NCBI GenBank assembly: GCA_900544965.1
Contig: UQXE01000043.1
Coordinates: forward strand, 1 to 12,388
Length of the DNA: 12,388 bases
From: an uncultured Eubacteriales bacterium
GTDB taxonomy: Bacteria > Bacillota > Clostridia > Christensenellales > CAG-138
Direction of reading: 5' to 3'
The translations under genes and the position numbers were made by a program. This document shows, piece after piece, positions 6,777 through 12,388 of this stretch; the first letter of the stretch is position 1; every line of letters begins with the position of its first letter. The notes under the pieces are model-generated. The model saw nothing but the letters and a program-made list of their open reading frames with translations, was not told where the DNA came from and searched no databases.

Positions 6777-7360
6777 GACCCATTACCTACAGCGTAAGGC
6801 TTCGTCGGATAACCCTGTGCGCTATTTTTACAGCCCTCATAGCCATTGGAGCGTTTATAAGAATACCGGTCCCCATTTTATCAATATCGCTTCAAACCCT
6901 GTTTACCACCTTGGCGGGACTGCTTTTGGGGGGCCGTCTTGGATGTTTAAGCGTGCTCTGTTATATGCTCGTTGGCCTGATGGGCGTCCCTGTGTTTACC
7001 GAAGGCGGAGGCTTAGGATATATATTGCGTCCCAGCTTCGGATACATAATAGGGTTCTGTATTGGAGCGTTTATTACGGGCAAAATTGCTCAAAAGGCTT
7101 GCAAACCATCATACGGCAGGCTGCTGTTAGCTGGATTCTCCGGTATGGCGGCAATATATTTATGCGGTCTTTTGTATTATTATGTTATATGTAATTATGT
7201 AATTAATACTCCGATAGCCGTTTGGCCTTTGTTTTTGCACTGCTTTATTATGGTGGTCCCAGGCGACGTGGCGCTATGTTTTTTAAGCGCGTATCTGGCA
7301 TTGCGTTTAAAGCGCCACGTTGAAAAAATAATTGGCTTGGATACTATGAATCGGAACTAA
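6773..7360 (+). CDS. bioY: BioY biotin transporter (ECF S component)
   Basis: Membrane substrate-binding subunit that captures biotin, usually working with the shared energy-coupling module EcfA-A'-T, none of which is in this window. The 195 residues are largely hydrophobic, with about six membrane segments. Family marks are IRIPVPILSISLQTLFTTLAG near residues 28-48, GGRLGCLSVLCYMLVG, and GVPVFTEGGGLGYILRPSFGY, a close match to the BioY signature PVF-x-GG-x-G. It starts inside the birA stop codon, with GGGAGAA just upstream in birA, so it belongs to the same BirA-controlled operon. No biotin synthesis genes are visible here, which hints at reliance on uptake but does not prove it. No clear terminator follows. 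Confidence 0.95.
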   Translation: MRPITYSVRLRRITLCAIFTALIAIGAFIRIPVPILSISLQTLFTTLAGLLLGGRLGCLSVLCYMLVGLMGVPVFTEGGGLGYILRPSFGYIIGFCIGAFITGKIAQKACKPSYGRLLLAGFSGMAAIYLCGLLYYYVICNYVINTPIAVWPLFLHCFIMVVPGDVALCFLSAYLALRLKRHVEKIIGLDTMNRN

Positions 7361-7567
7361 GCTTAAATAGCCAACAGCATTTAGGATAATGCTTGTCATA
7401 GAGAATCCTATATTAAATCAATGCCCGGTAACCCCAAAAAAGTTCGCTTGGCTCTTTTATATTTATAGCTGTTCCCAGCATTCGGCTTAAGCAAGCGCTG
7501 GTATAGCGCGCTTTATCCGGATATGGTAAAATGCAAATGCAAAGTTCATGATAGGCGGTGTATAAAT
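7361..7567. other. Intergenic region bioY to HD-domain gene
   Basis: About 200 bp without a gene. It has two weak hairpins: AGCATT/AATGCT (7376-7381/7388-7393) and AAGCGC/GCGCTT (7493-7498/7508-7513), neither with a good T tail. ACCCCAAAAAAGTT near 7431 resembles the insertion-sequence end at 8199-8211, with one extra A. I could not identify a convincing promoter for the HD gene. Confidence 0.5.
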
Positions 7568-8158
7568 ATGTGCGGCAGGTTAAATAAACAGCTTGAGTTT
7601 CTGATTGAAGCGGATAAAATGAAGTACGTATTGAGGCAAACCCTTCTCGCGGACGGATCAAAAAGAGAAAATGACGCGGAGCATTCATGGCATTTTGCCT
7701 TGATGGCAATGGTGCTATATGAATATGCCGATCAGACAAAGGTAGATCTATACAGAGTGCTGAAAATGGCCCTGGTACATGACCTGGTTGAGGTTTATGC
7801 GGGAGATACGTTCGCATATGACGATAAAGGAAACGCTGACAAGGAGATGCGGGAGGAGGCGGCGGCGCAAAAGCTTTTTTCGCTGCTGCCGGAGGATCAG
7901 CATCATGAAATCCGGAATTTGTGGATTGAGTTTGATAAAATGGAAACGGAGGACGCAAGATACGCCGCGGCGATTGACAGGCTGCAGCCCTTCATAAATA
8001 ACTACCTGACCCAAGGCCATACATGGAAACAGGGCAATGTTACAAGTGACAAGGTGTATAAAAGGATGGACATGGTTAGAATCGCAGCGCCCGCCCTGTG
8101 GCCGTTTGTAATCCAAACAATAGATAAAGCTATTGAGAAGGGTTATCTTGAAAAATGA
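7568..8158 (+). CDS. HD-domain protein, HDDC2/YfbR-like phosphohydrolase
   Basis: Predicted metal-dependent cytoplasmic phosphohydrolase of 196 residues. HD-superfamily residues are in place: AEHSW (H39), the paired VHDLVE (H71-D72), GDTFAYD and the distal D137 in AAIDRLQPF. The pattern AEHSW...HDLVE..AGD fits the HD_3 group, whose characterised members (YfbR, HDDC2) remove phosphate from deoxynucleoside 5'-monophosphates. That substrate is a family inference. The start at ATG 7568 follows AGGCGGTG with about 8-nt spacing. An in-frame ATG at 7523 adds 15 residues (rich in K and C) but has no ribosome binding site. It appears monocistronic, with no terminator seen before the insertion-sequence remnant downstream. 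Confidence 0.88.
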   Translation: MCGRLNKQLEFLIEADKMKYVLRQTLLADGSKRENDAEHSWHFALMAMVLYEYADQTKVDLYRVLKMALVHDLVEVYAGDTFAYDDKGNADKEMREEAAAQKLFSLLPEDQHHEIRNLWIEFDKMETEDARYAAAIDRLQPFINNYLTQGHTWKQGNVTSDKVYKRMDMVRIAAPALWPFVIQTIDKAIEKGYLEK

Positions 8159-8196
8159 GTCTACAAAAGTCATGTTAAAGGGCTTAAAGAGTGAAG

Positions 8197-8340
8197 TGAC
8201 CCCAAAAAGTTGGACAGTTTCTCAAGCGGCAAAGCCAGCCTGAATTCTATATTAGACAGGACTTAGCCCTTTCAATTTTACTTTAATGCGATTGTGATTA
8301 TAATATTCCAGATAGAGTTCAAGTTCTGTACGGGAGTCCG
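8197..8340 (-). pseudogene. Decayed 3' end of an IS3-family element (OrfB transposase remnant)
   Basis: On the minus strand the reading frame gives ELELYLEYYNHNRIKVKLKG then LSPV, the classic C-terminus of IS3/IS150-type integrase-core transposases, then a TAA (8250-8252). In the same frame YRIQAGFAA and a second stop follow, so the TAA looks like a CAA-to-TAA change in the usual SPVQYRIQAGFA ending. TGACCCCAAAAAGTTGGACA (about 8198-8217) is a typical IS3-family terminal inverted repeat at the expected place. The catalytic DDE region and the other end are missing, and similarity stops near 8340. It is a dead fragment. Confidence 0.8.
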
Positions 8341-8659
8341 AAGGGCGGCAGGCATACCCGTAACCTTTAAAAAGTGGCACAGCCGTTTTTGACACGCTGA
8401 AGGGCTGAAAAATCTCGAAGGGGTAAAATATATTAGCTATACGGATACACGGAAGTAGACTCCTAAAATACATGTTTGCCAGTACGAGGACGGTTATGTG
8501 TAAGGAAGTAATACCGCATGCCGTATAAATAAGCAAATGCCGCAGATGTCAAACAACGATAAAATACGACGGCAGCTTTGCGCCGCCAATACTTTAAGGC
8601 GGACTGACGCTTTTAGAAATACCTTCTTCAGATTACCAATCGGCGCCATACTATGGCTG
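8341..8659. other. Non-coding stretch after the IS remnant
   Basis: About 320 bp with no recognisable gene. A minus-strand open frame that runs from the IS remnant back to 8536 has no similarity to transposases upstream of the remnant and no ribosome binding site. A weak hairpin (GGCAGC 8571-8576 with GCCGCC 8582-8587) is the only candidate terminator for the minus-strand gene to the right, and it lacks a T run. Confidence 0.4.
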
Positions 8660-9688
8660 TCAGCATGTGGGATTAAATACGATCTCCAATTCCCTGTCTA
8701 AAAACAGACTTGCGCCCTTGCTGGCTATCATGTCTCTCGACCGTTTGGAGAGCATGTTAAAGGGAGTAACGAGCAGCTTATTTTTGTCCATCTTCCATCT
8801 CGCCTGTACTCTCCCATTTAAAATGATCGTGGGATGTACTATTCCAGAGCATGTAATTACCTTGTGCCTATTCTTTTCATCCATAAACCGGCTGCGGTCC
8901 TTATAACCCATTATGAGCTGGTCGAATCCAGCAAGAAATATACAGGCGGGAATCCTCGCGCGTTCTTCAGGACGCTCCGTATAGTAATACTCCTGTCCGT
9001 CATACATGATCGACATGAGCTGAATATTAAACTGCCTTATAATCCTTTTAACCTCTGCAGCGCCGTATCCTGTAAACGCCGAGCAGTCGGCAACCGACGC
9101 GGGTCCATATGCGCCGAAGTAACGGCCGATTATTATAGCTCTTGCCAAGGACTGGTCGATCAGCACAGGCGCATTTGGGATTATAAACCGCTTTTTCGTA
9201 TCAAAATCATATGCGATTAGACCACGGTCGCTCATCTCCTTGATTAATCCGCCCCAGCCATGAAATACCCTTGACAGCAGATCCTCATTCATGCCCGCGC
9301 TACGGCAGCATTGCTTAAGCCTTTCGCGGTCATTGACGCCGTCCTCAACCTTTGCCAATATAAACTCGGCCCATTTGGGCTTTACCTCCTTTGGTATGCC
9401 CCACCATGAGTCGCCCCACTCGCGTTCAACCCCCTTTGCGGACAAATACAGCCCCAATTCATCCATGCGTATGCAATGCATGGTGCCCCTAAGCGTCCAG
9501 GTTTTTATCAAGCCGCTGCCACAGCTGTTCTCATCATAATCGCTGGCGCGTATGCGCAGCGCATATTTGGGATTATTGGCAAACTGGGCTTGCAGCCCGC
9601 ATAACTCCGATACGATATCTAACCGCTTTGCCTTTTTAATCAGGTGTTGGTTTCTAAGGGATAGATAGAGCAAGTCCCGTTTATTCAT
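8660..9688 (-). CDS. HTH_42 (AlkZ/YcaQ-like) winged-helix DNA glycosylase-type protein
   Basis: A 342-residue protein of the superfamily formerly called DUF1006, made of tandem winged helices. Characterised members (Streptomyces AlkZ, E. coli YcaQ/AlkX) excise bulky alkylated bases and unhook interstrand crosslinks. Residues 31-36 read GLQAQF: Q33-A-Q35 matches the Gln-x-Gln catalytic motif of the AlkZ branch. WTLRGTMH (64-71) is another family signature. The lesion it repairs is unknown; no genotoxin cluster is nearby. I chose ATG 9688, with GAGGAG just upstream. An in-frame ATG at 9721 overlaps the predicted -10 box, and one at 9844 lies beyond the upstream gene's terminator hairpin, so both are unlikely. 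Monocistronic. Confidence 0.85.
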   Translation of the reverse strand: MNKRDLLYLSLRNQHLIKKAKRLDIVSELCGLQAQFANNPKYALRIRASDYDENSCGSGLIKTWTLRGTMHCIRMDELGLYLSAKGVEREWGDSWWGIPKEVKPKWAEFILAKVEDGVNDRERLKQCCRSAGMNEDLLSRVFHGWGGLIKEMSDRGLIAYDFDTKKRFIIPNAPVLIDQSLARAIIIGRYFGAYGPASVADCSAFTGYGAAEVKRIIRQFNIQLMSIMYDGQEYYYTERPEERARIPACIFLAGFDQLIMGYKDRSRFMDEKNRHKVITCSGIVHPTIILNGRVQARWKMDKNKLLVTPFNMLSKRSRDMIASKGASLFLDRELEIVFNPTC

Positions 9689-9719
9689 AAGCTCCTCTTG
9701 ATCTAAATTAGTTATATTC

Positions 9720-9748
9720 ATTCTATAATCAGACTTTCGCTTTTGCAA
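9720..9748 (-). promoter_or_regulatory. Candidate promoter of the AlkZ-like gene
   Basis: On the minus strand TTGCAA (9748-9743), a 17-nt spacer and TAGAAT (9725-9720). The -35 box matches four of six and the -10 box five of six. Transcription would begin near 9712, some 24 nt before ATG 9688, which supports that start. Confidence 0.5.
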
Positions 9749-9804
9749 CCGGCAAAATATTAGGACGGATCTTTGAGGGTTGGCCAGAGGCAATTTATTA
9801 TCTA

Positions 9805-9842
9805 TAAAAATGACAAGGCCACGAGGATCTCTCCCTGTGGCC
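9805..9842 (-). terminator. Probable terminator of the cwlJ-gerQ operon
   Basis: On the minus strand GGCCAC-AGG pairs with CCT-C-GTGGCC (one bulged C) between 9842 and 9817, with a 7-nt loop, followed by TTGTCATTTTTA. It lies 59 nt past the gerQ stop and separates that operon from the AlkZ-like gene. The interrupted T run makes it moderate in strength. Confidence 0.55.
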
Positions 9843-9901
9843 ACACGTTCGGTATTACAGCATTACACAAGACCTTTCGCAACAATGCGGAATGAATGGA
9901 C

Positions 9902-10600
9902 TCAGTATGAGCCATGCCTAAGATAAATTACGGGTATTGCGGAGCCGGTTTCAGGGTTAGCCGCATAACATATATTGGCGCCCGGCGGATGATAGTATAT
10001 TCTCGGGTCCGGATTCTCAGTGTCCATGTTGCTGAGATAATGAGCCATATTGAGAGCGGTATCGTGAGTGTCACGACTGTAAGCCAGGGAGTCGGCCGGC
10101 CTGGATTCGTCGGTATAACCTTCATGACGGCCAGTACGATAAAAAGGGCTTACGCCATATTCAGGGTGTGGTTCGAAATACGGCCGCATATTATTTGTAT
10201 GTCTTACCGTACTTGAAAGCGGAACTGCTTCCTGTCCTGGAGAATAGTATACGCGGGTGCGCAAAAAACGATCGATATCCTGAGGCGCTGGTATCTCTCC
10301 TTCGGGATAGAAGGTAACGAATTTTAGCGCATAAAGGTCGCAGGCGGTAGAGTGATTAGCTACAGGATTGTGAAGTATAAAATAGCTTGGTCCAACCTGC
10401 GTAAGTACTCCATGGCGGAGAGCTATGTTGTTTGTTCCAATAAGAAGTTCGCACGCAACGTAGCGTCCGACTCCTCCCGACATCATATCCTGCATGTTAT
10501 ATGGACTGACGCCATCGGTGATAACCGCATTGGGATCGCGCATTTCATCCTCAACGTAGCTAGCATTATACATCATATTGTTGGAAGGGTTTTCGGCCAT
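9902..10600 (-). CDS. gerQ: GerQ-like spore coat protein
   Basis: In Bacillus, GerQ (YwdL) is an inner-coat protein needed for localisation and activity of the cortex hydrolase CwlJ. Here the GerQ-like core spans about residues 42-98: YVACELLIGTNNIALRHGVL followed by VGPSYFILHNP and CDLYALKFVTFYPEG. The N-terminus is rich in Asn and Met. A tail of about 130 residues after the core is rich in Tyr, Pro, His and Arg. The whole 232-residue protein has about 20 Tyr and a single Lys (K93). B. subtilis GerQ instead has its extra sequence at the N-terminus and is crosslinked through lysines. GAGGTG overlaps the cwlJ stop 7 nt before the ATG, so the two genes are translationally coupled. The assignment rests on the core plus the cwlJ neighbour. 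Confidence 0.85.
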   Translation of the reverse strand: MAENPSNNMMYNASYVEDEMRDPNAVITDGVSPYNMQDMMSGGVGRYVACELLIGTNNIALRHGVLTQVGPSYFILHNPVANHSTACDLYALKFVTFYPEGEIPAPQDIDRFLRTRVYYSPGQEAVPLSSTVRHTNNMRPYFEPHPEYGVSPFYRTGRHEGYTDESRPADSLAYSRDTHDTALNMAHYLSNMDTENPDPRIYYHPPGANICYAANPETGSAIPVIYLRHGSY

Positions 10601-10611
10601 AAAAATTCACC

Positions 10612-11055
10612 TCATGTTTCATAATAATGTTCTGTTGGGTTATAAAAACAATGGTCGCCTATCCTGGCGCTAAACGAACCCACCCTGGAAGGAAACGTAT
10701 CGGGACAATTTGGAGAATAAGGATTGAAAAACCATAGAGCCTTGCCAAGACCTGTTAGCCTGTTGCCGGCCATGGCCCAGTCCGCAATATCGTAATGTAT
10801 CTGTTCGGGGTTCATATTATAGATATTCTGAGGATTATACCGTCCCATAAGCACGTCGTCGGCGCAGTCGAACTGCCTGGACTGGAACACAACATTATGC
10901 ATGTTGCCGCCTTGACTTATCCGCGCATACTCGCCGCTGTAAGCATTCACCCTGTTCATTACAACGGACGCTACAGCGCGCATACCGTTATCGCCTTCGC
11001 CGCCAGCCTCACACTTTATAAGCCTTGCAAGAAGCTCTCTTTGCGAATACGCCAT
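10612..11055 (-). CDS. cwlJ: CwlJ/SleB-family spore cortex-lytic hydrolase
   Basis: Cell wall hydrolase (Hydrolase_2 domain) that degrades cortex peptidoglycan containing muramic-delta-lactam during germination. The 147 residues are close to B. subtilis CwlJ (142) and lack a signal peptide and peptidoglycan-binding domain, which separates it from SleB. The family start ARLIKCEAGGEG carries the conserved glutamate (E16), the proposed catalytic acid, followed by MRAVASVVMNRV; QFDC and ALWFFNP are also family-typical. AAGGAGA lies upstream of two adjacent ATGs. The second (11055) has 7-nt spacing and is preferred; the first (11058) has 4. Its stop is 11 bp from gerQ, the same pairing as in Bacillus. 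Forespore or mother-cell sigma control is expected, but I could not fix a promoter. Confidence 0.93.
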   Translation of the reverse strand: MAYSQRELLARLIKCEAGGEGDNGMRAVASVVMNRVNAYSGEYARISQGGNMHNVVFQSRQFDCADDVLMGRYNPQNIYNMNPEQIHYDIADWAMAGNRLTGLGKALWFFNPYSPNCPDTFPSRVGSFSARIGDHCFYNPTEHYYET

Positions 11056-11172
11056 CATGTGTCTCCTTAAAAGCGTTTTCCTACGGCATGCAGCCCGCGC
11101 CAGGTTATACTGTTTTAATATGTTGCAAATTGGGGTTTCGTGATTAAATTCGCGGTTTAGTTATACACTGCC

Positions 11173-11201
11173 TTCACACATAAGAATCAGCTGAATATTA
11201 T
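11173..11201 (+). promoter_or_regulatory. Candidate promoter of the NMT1-type lipoprotein gene
   Basis: TTCACA (11173-11178), 17-nt spacer, TATTAT (11196-11201); each box has one mismatch to the sigma-A consensus. The start would fall near 11208, leaving a leader of about 27 nt, too short for a riboswitch. It diverges from cwlJ. Confidence 0.5.
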
Positions 11202-11234
11202 AAAAGATAGATTTATGCGGAGGGAGAGGTTATT

Positions 11235-12239
11235 ATGTGCAAACGGATATTCGCCTTATTACTATGCGTTGCGTTTCTCCTCTTAGGGCTTTATGGATGC
11301 GCCAATGAAAGCAAGCTTCGTAAGGTTGTGTTAAATGAGGTGACAAGATCGGTATTTTATGCGCCGCTCTATGTCGCCGTTTCGCTCGGATATTTCGAGG
11401 AAGAGGGGATGGACATAAACATCGTTACAGGAGGGGGAAGCGATAAGAGCATGACCGCCCTGCTTGCAGGCCAGGCGGACGTTGCGCTTATGGGCCCTGA
11501 AACAGGAGTATACGTTGTAAACGAAGGAAAACAAGAGCATCCGGTAATAATAGCGCAGCTTACAAAAAGGGACGGGTCGTTTCTGGTAGGCAGGCAGGCT
11601 GAACAGGATTTCAGCTGGGAGTCTCTAAAGGGTAAGTCAATTATAGGCGGACGTCCTGGAGGGATGCCGTTTATGACGCTTGAGTATGTTTTGAAAAACA
11701 ATGGCTTAACACCAGGAGAAGATGTGGAGATTGTTAGCAATGTGCAGTTTAACCTCATGGGAGGAGCCTTTGAAAGCGGCACTGGAGATTATGTCACCCT
11801 ATTTGAACCCACAGCAACCCAGTTTGAAAACGAAGGCAAGGGTTATATCGTCGCAAACGTTGGGCTTGAATCCGGCGAGGTTCCATATACTACGTTTATG
11901 GTTACGCCAAAAATGATTGAGGAGGATCCGAAATTTGTCGAGGCGTTCGTGCGTGCTGTATACAAAGCGCAGCTTTGGGTTCAAACTGCTACTGATACTC
12001 AGATAGCGGAGGCCATGATGCCGTTTTTCCCTGATACGGACGTGGCAACGCTAGAATATGTCGCCAAAAGCTATCGTGCTACAGATTCATGGATGACCAC
12101 TCCTATGATGAGTGAGGATTCATTCAACAGATTACAGGATATCATGGAAATGGCCGGTGAATTGGGAGTTCGTGTAGAATTTGAAAATCTGATTGATAAT
12201 AGCTTTGCCGAGAAGGTAGTCGGCGAAAAGAAAAATTAA
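11235..12239 (+). CDS. NMT1/SsuA-type ABC transporter substrate-binding lipoprotein
   Basis: Extracytoplasmic receptor of 334 residues for an ABC importer. The signal peptide ends in the lipobox LYGC (Cys 22). The periplasmic-binding-protein-type-2 fold of the NMT1/THI5/SsuA group is recognised by SVFYAPLYVAVSLGYFEEEG (39-58), DVALMGPETGVYV and LKGKSIIGGRPGGMP. Relatives bind alkanesulfonates, nitrate, taurine or thiamine-precursor pyrimidines; the ligand cannot be told here. The start has GAGAGG 5 nt upstream. No permease or ATPase gene is seen: the sequence ends about 150 bp downstream in hairpins and the repeat, so partners, if linked, lie outside. No frameshift or missing part is apparent. 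Confidence 0.92.
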   Translation: MCKRIFALLLCVAFLLLGLYGCANESKLRKVVLNEVTRSVFYAPLYVAVSLGYFEEEGMDINIVTGGGSDKSMTALLAGQADVALMGPETGVYVVNEGKQEHPVIIAQLTKRDGSFLVGRQAEQDFSWESLKGKSIIGGRPGGMPFMTLEYVLKNNGLTPGEDVEIVSNVQFNLMGGAFESGTGDYVTLFEPTATQFENEGKGYIVANVGLESGEVPYTTFMVTPKMIEEDPKFVEAFVRAVYKAQLWVQTATDTQIAEAMMPFFPDTDVATLEYVAKSYRATDSWMTTPMMSEDSFNRLQDIMEMAGELGVRVEFENLIDNSFAEKVVGEKKN

Positions 12240-12257
12240 TCTGTTTTCTGGTTAAAT

Positions 12258-12280
12258 AGGTCCCTGAATAAAAGGGGCCT
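12258..12280 (+). terminator. Possible terminator after the lipoprotein gene
   Basis: AGGTCCC (12258-12264) pairs with GGGGCCT (12274-12280) over 7 bp with one G-U and a 9-nt loop. It is 18 nt past the stop codon. The following sequence, TCAGACTG, is not T-rich, so it is a weak candidate. Confidence 0.35.
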
Positions 12281-12289
12281 TCAGACTGT

Positions 12290-12322
12290 GTAATTTTGGC
12301 CGTACACGCCGCCCAAAATTAC
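12290..12322. repeat. 10-bp stem-loop beside the right repeat
   Basis: GTAATTTTGG (12290-12299) and CCAAAATTAC (12313-12322) are perfectly complementary with a 13-nt loop. On the plus strand the T run is in the ascending arm; on the minus strand the descending arm reads CCAAAATTAC. Function unknown; it may help terminate transcription from either side. Confidence 0.5.
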
Positions 12323-12334
12323 GGATTTTGATGA

Positions 12335-12385
12335 TTGCCTCCGGCGGCTTAGAACCTTTTTTGCAAAAAAGGTTCTAAGAACTCC
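12335..12385. repeat. Right copy of 51-bp terminal inverted repeat
   Basis: Exact reverse complement of positions 1-51, with the 32-bp palindrome at 12348-12379. Only three bases (AAA) follow it to the end of the window. See the left copy for structure. Confidence 0.9.
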
Positions 12386-12388
12386 AAA

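Noticed and set aside
7523..7567. Longer HD-domain protein starting at ATG 7523
   Set aside because: There is no ribosome binding site before 7523, the added 15 residues are unlike the family, and AGGCGGTG is well placed for ATG 7568.
8252..8536. A 94-codon minus-strand open frame as a gene
   Set aside because: Only its last about 30 codons match anything (an IS3 transposase C-terminus). The upstream part is unlike transposases, has no ribosome binding site and ends at the nonsense codon of the remnant.
9689..9844. Longer AlkZ-like protein starting at 9844 or 9721
   Set aside because: The extension passes through the upstream terminator hairpin and the predicted promoter, and family homology begins near the MNKRDLL start at 9688.
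11061..11160. Sigma-E or sigma-K promoter for cwlJ
   Set aside because: ATA-type and CATA-type motifs can be found on the minus strand (for example GTATAAC then 13 nt then CATGCCGTA), but the -10 match is poor and I cannot separate it from chance.
1..12385. A 12-kb transposon or invertible island bounded by inverted repeats
   Set aside because: No transposase, recombinase or cargo of foreign character lies within, the genes are core functions, and the repeats are palindromic terminator-like elements. A contig broken at dispersed repeats explains it better.

Overview
This 12.4-kb window looks like a whole draft contig from a spore-forming member of the Clostridia (Firmicutes/Bacillota). The signs are an adjacent cwlJ-gerQ spore-germination pair, a T-box leader on ileS, a clostridial bifunctional BirA with BioY, strong AGGAGG-like ribosome binding sites and moderate GC. 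I cannot assign a genus. Both ends of the window are the same 51-bp sequence in inverted orientation, a dispersed palindromic repeat. That most simply means assembly stopped at a repeat on each side.

Layout. Positions 1-193 hold three hairpins: the end repeat, a 14-bp stem-loop and the likely ileS terminator. From 194 to 3325 (minus strand) lies ileS, a eukaryote-like type 2 isoleucyl-tRNA synthetase. It is preceded by a complete T-box leader and a sigma-A promoter (about 3376-3697). Divergent from it, gntR (3830-4501, FCD subfamily) has a strong promoter with a 12-bp palindrome at the predicted transcription start. A BMP/PnrA-type lipoprotein gene follows (4640-5623). Between gntR and this gene is a nested dyad (4517-4587).

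The biotin unit follows: birA (5781-6776) overlaps bioY (6773-7360) by 4 bp. Upstream, ATTGTCAACC-N14-GGTTGACAAT is a BirA operator. The same stretch forms the core of a terminator hairpin and contains the birA -35 box, so one 51-bp segment appears to do three jobs. An HD-domain nucleotidase-like gene (7568-8158) comes next, then a decayed IS3-family end (about 8197-8340).

On the minus strand are an HTH_42/AlkZ-like DNA glycosylase-type gene (8660-9688) and the cwlJ-gerQ operon (11055 down to 9902). The last gene, on the plus strand, is an NMT1/SsuA-type lipoprotein (11235-12239), followed by hairpins and the right-hand repeat.

How the genes work together. BirA and BioY make one feedback unit: BirA senses biotin demand, represses its own promoter and that of the biotin importer subunit. 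CwlJ and GerQ make another: GerQ recruits the CwlJ cortex hydrolase in the spore. The two solute-binding lipoproteins have no permease or ATPase in the window. I see no mobile cargo, CRISPR array, tRNA or rRNA. Most of the window is ordinary chromosome, and the most informative parts are the regulatory sequences.
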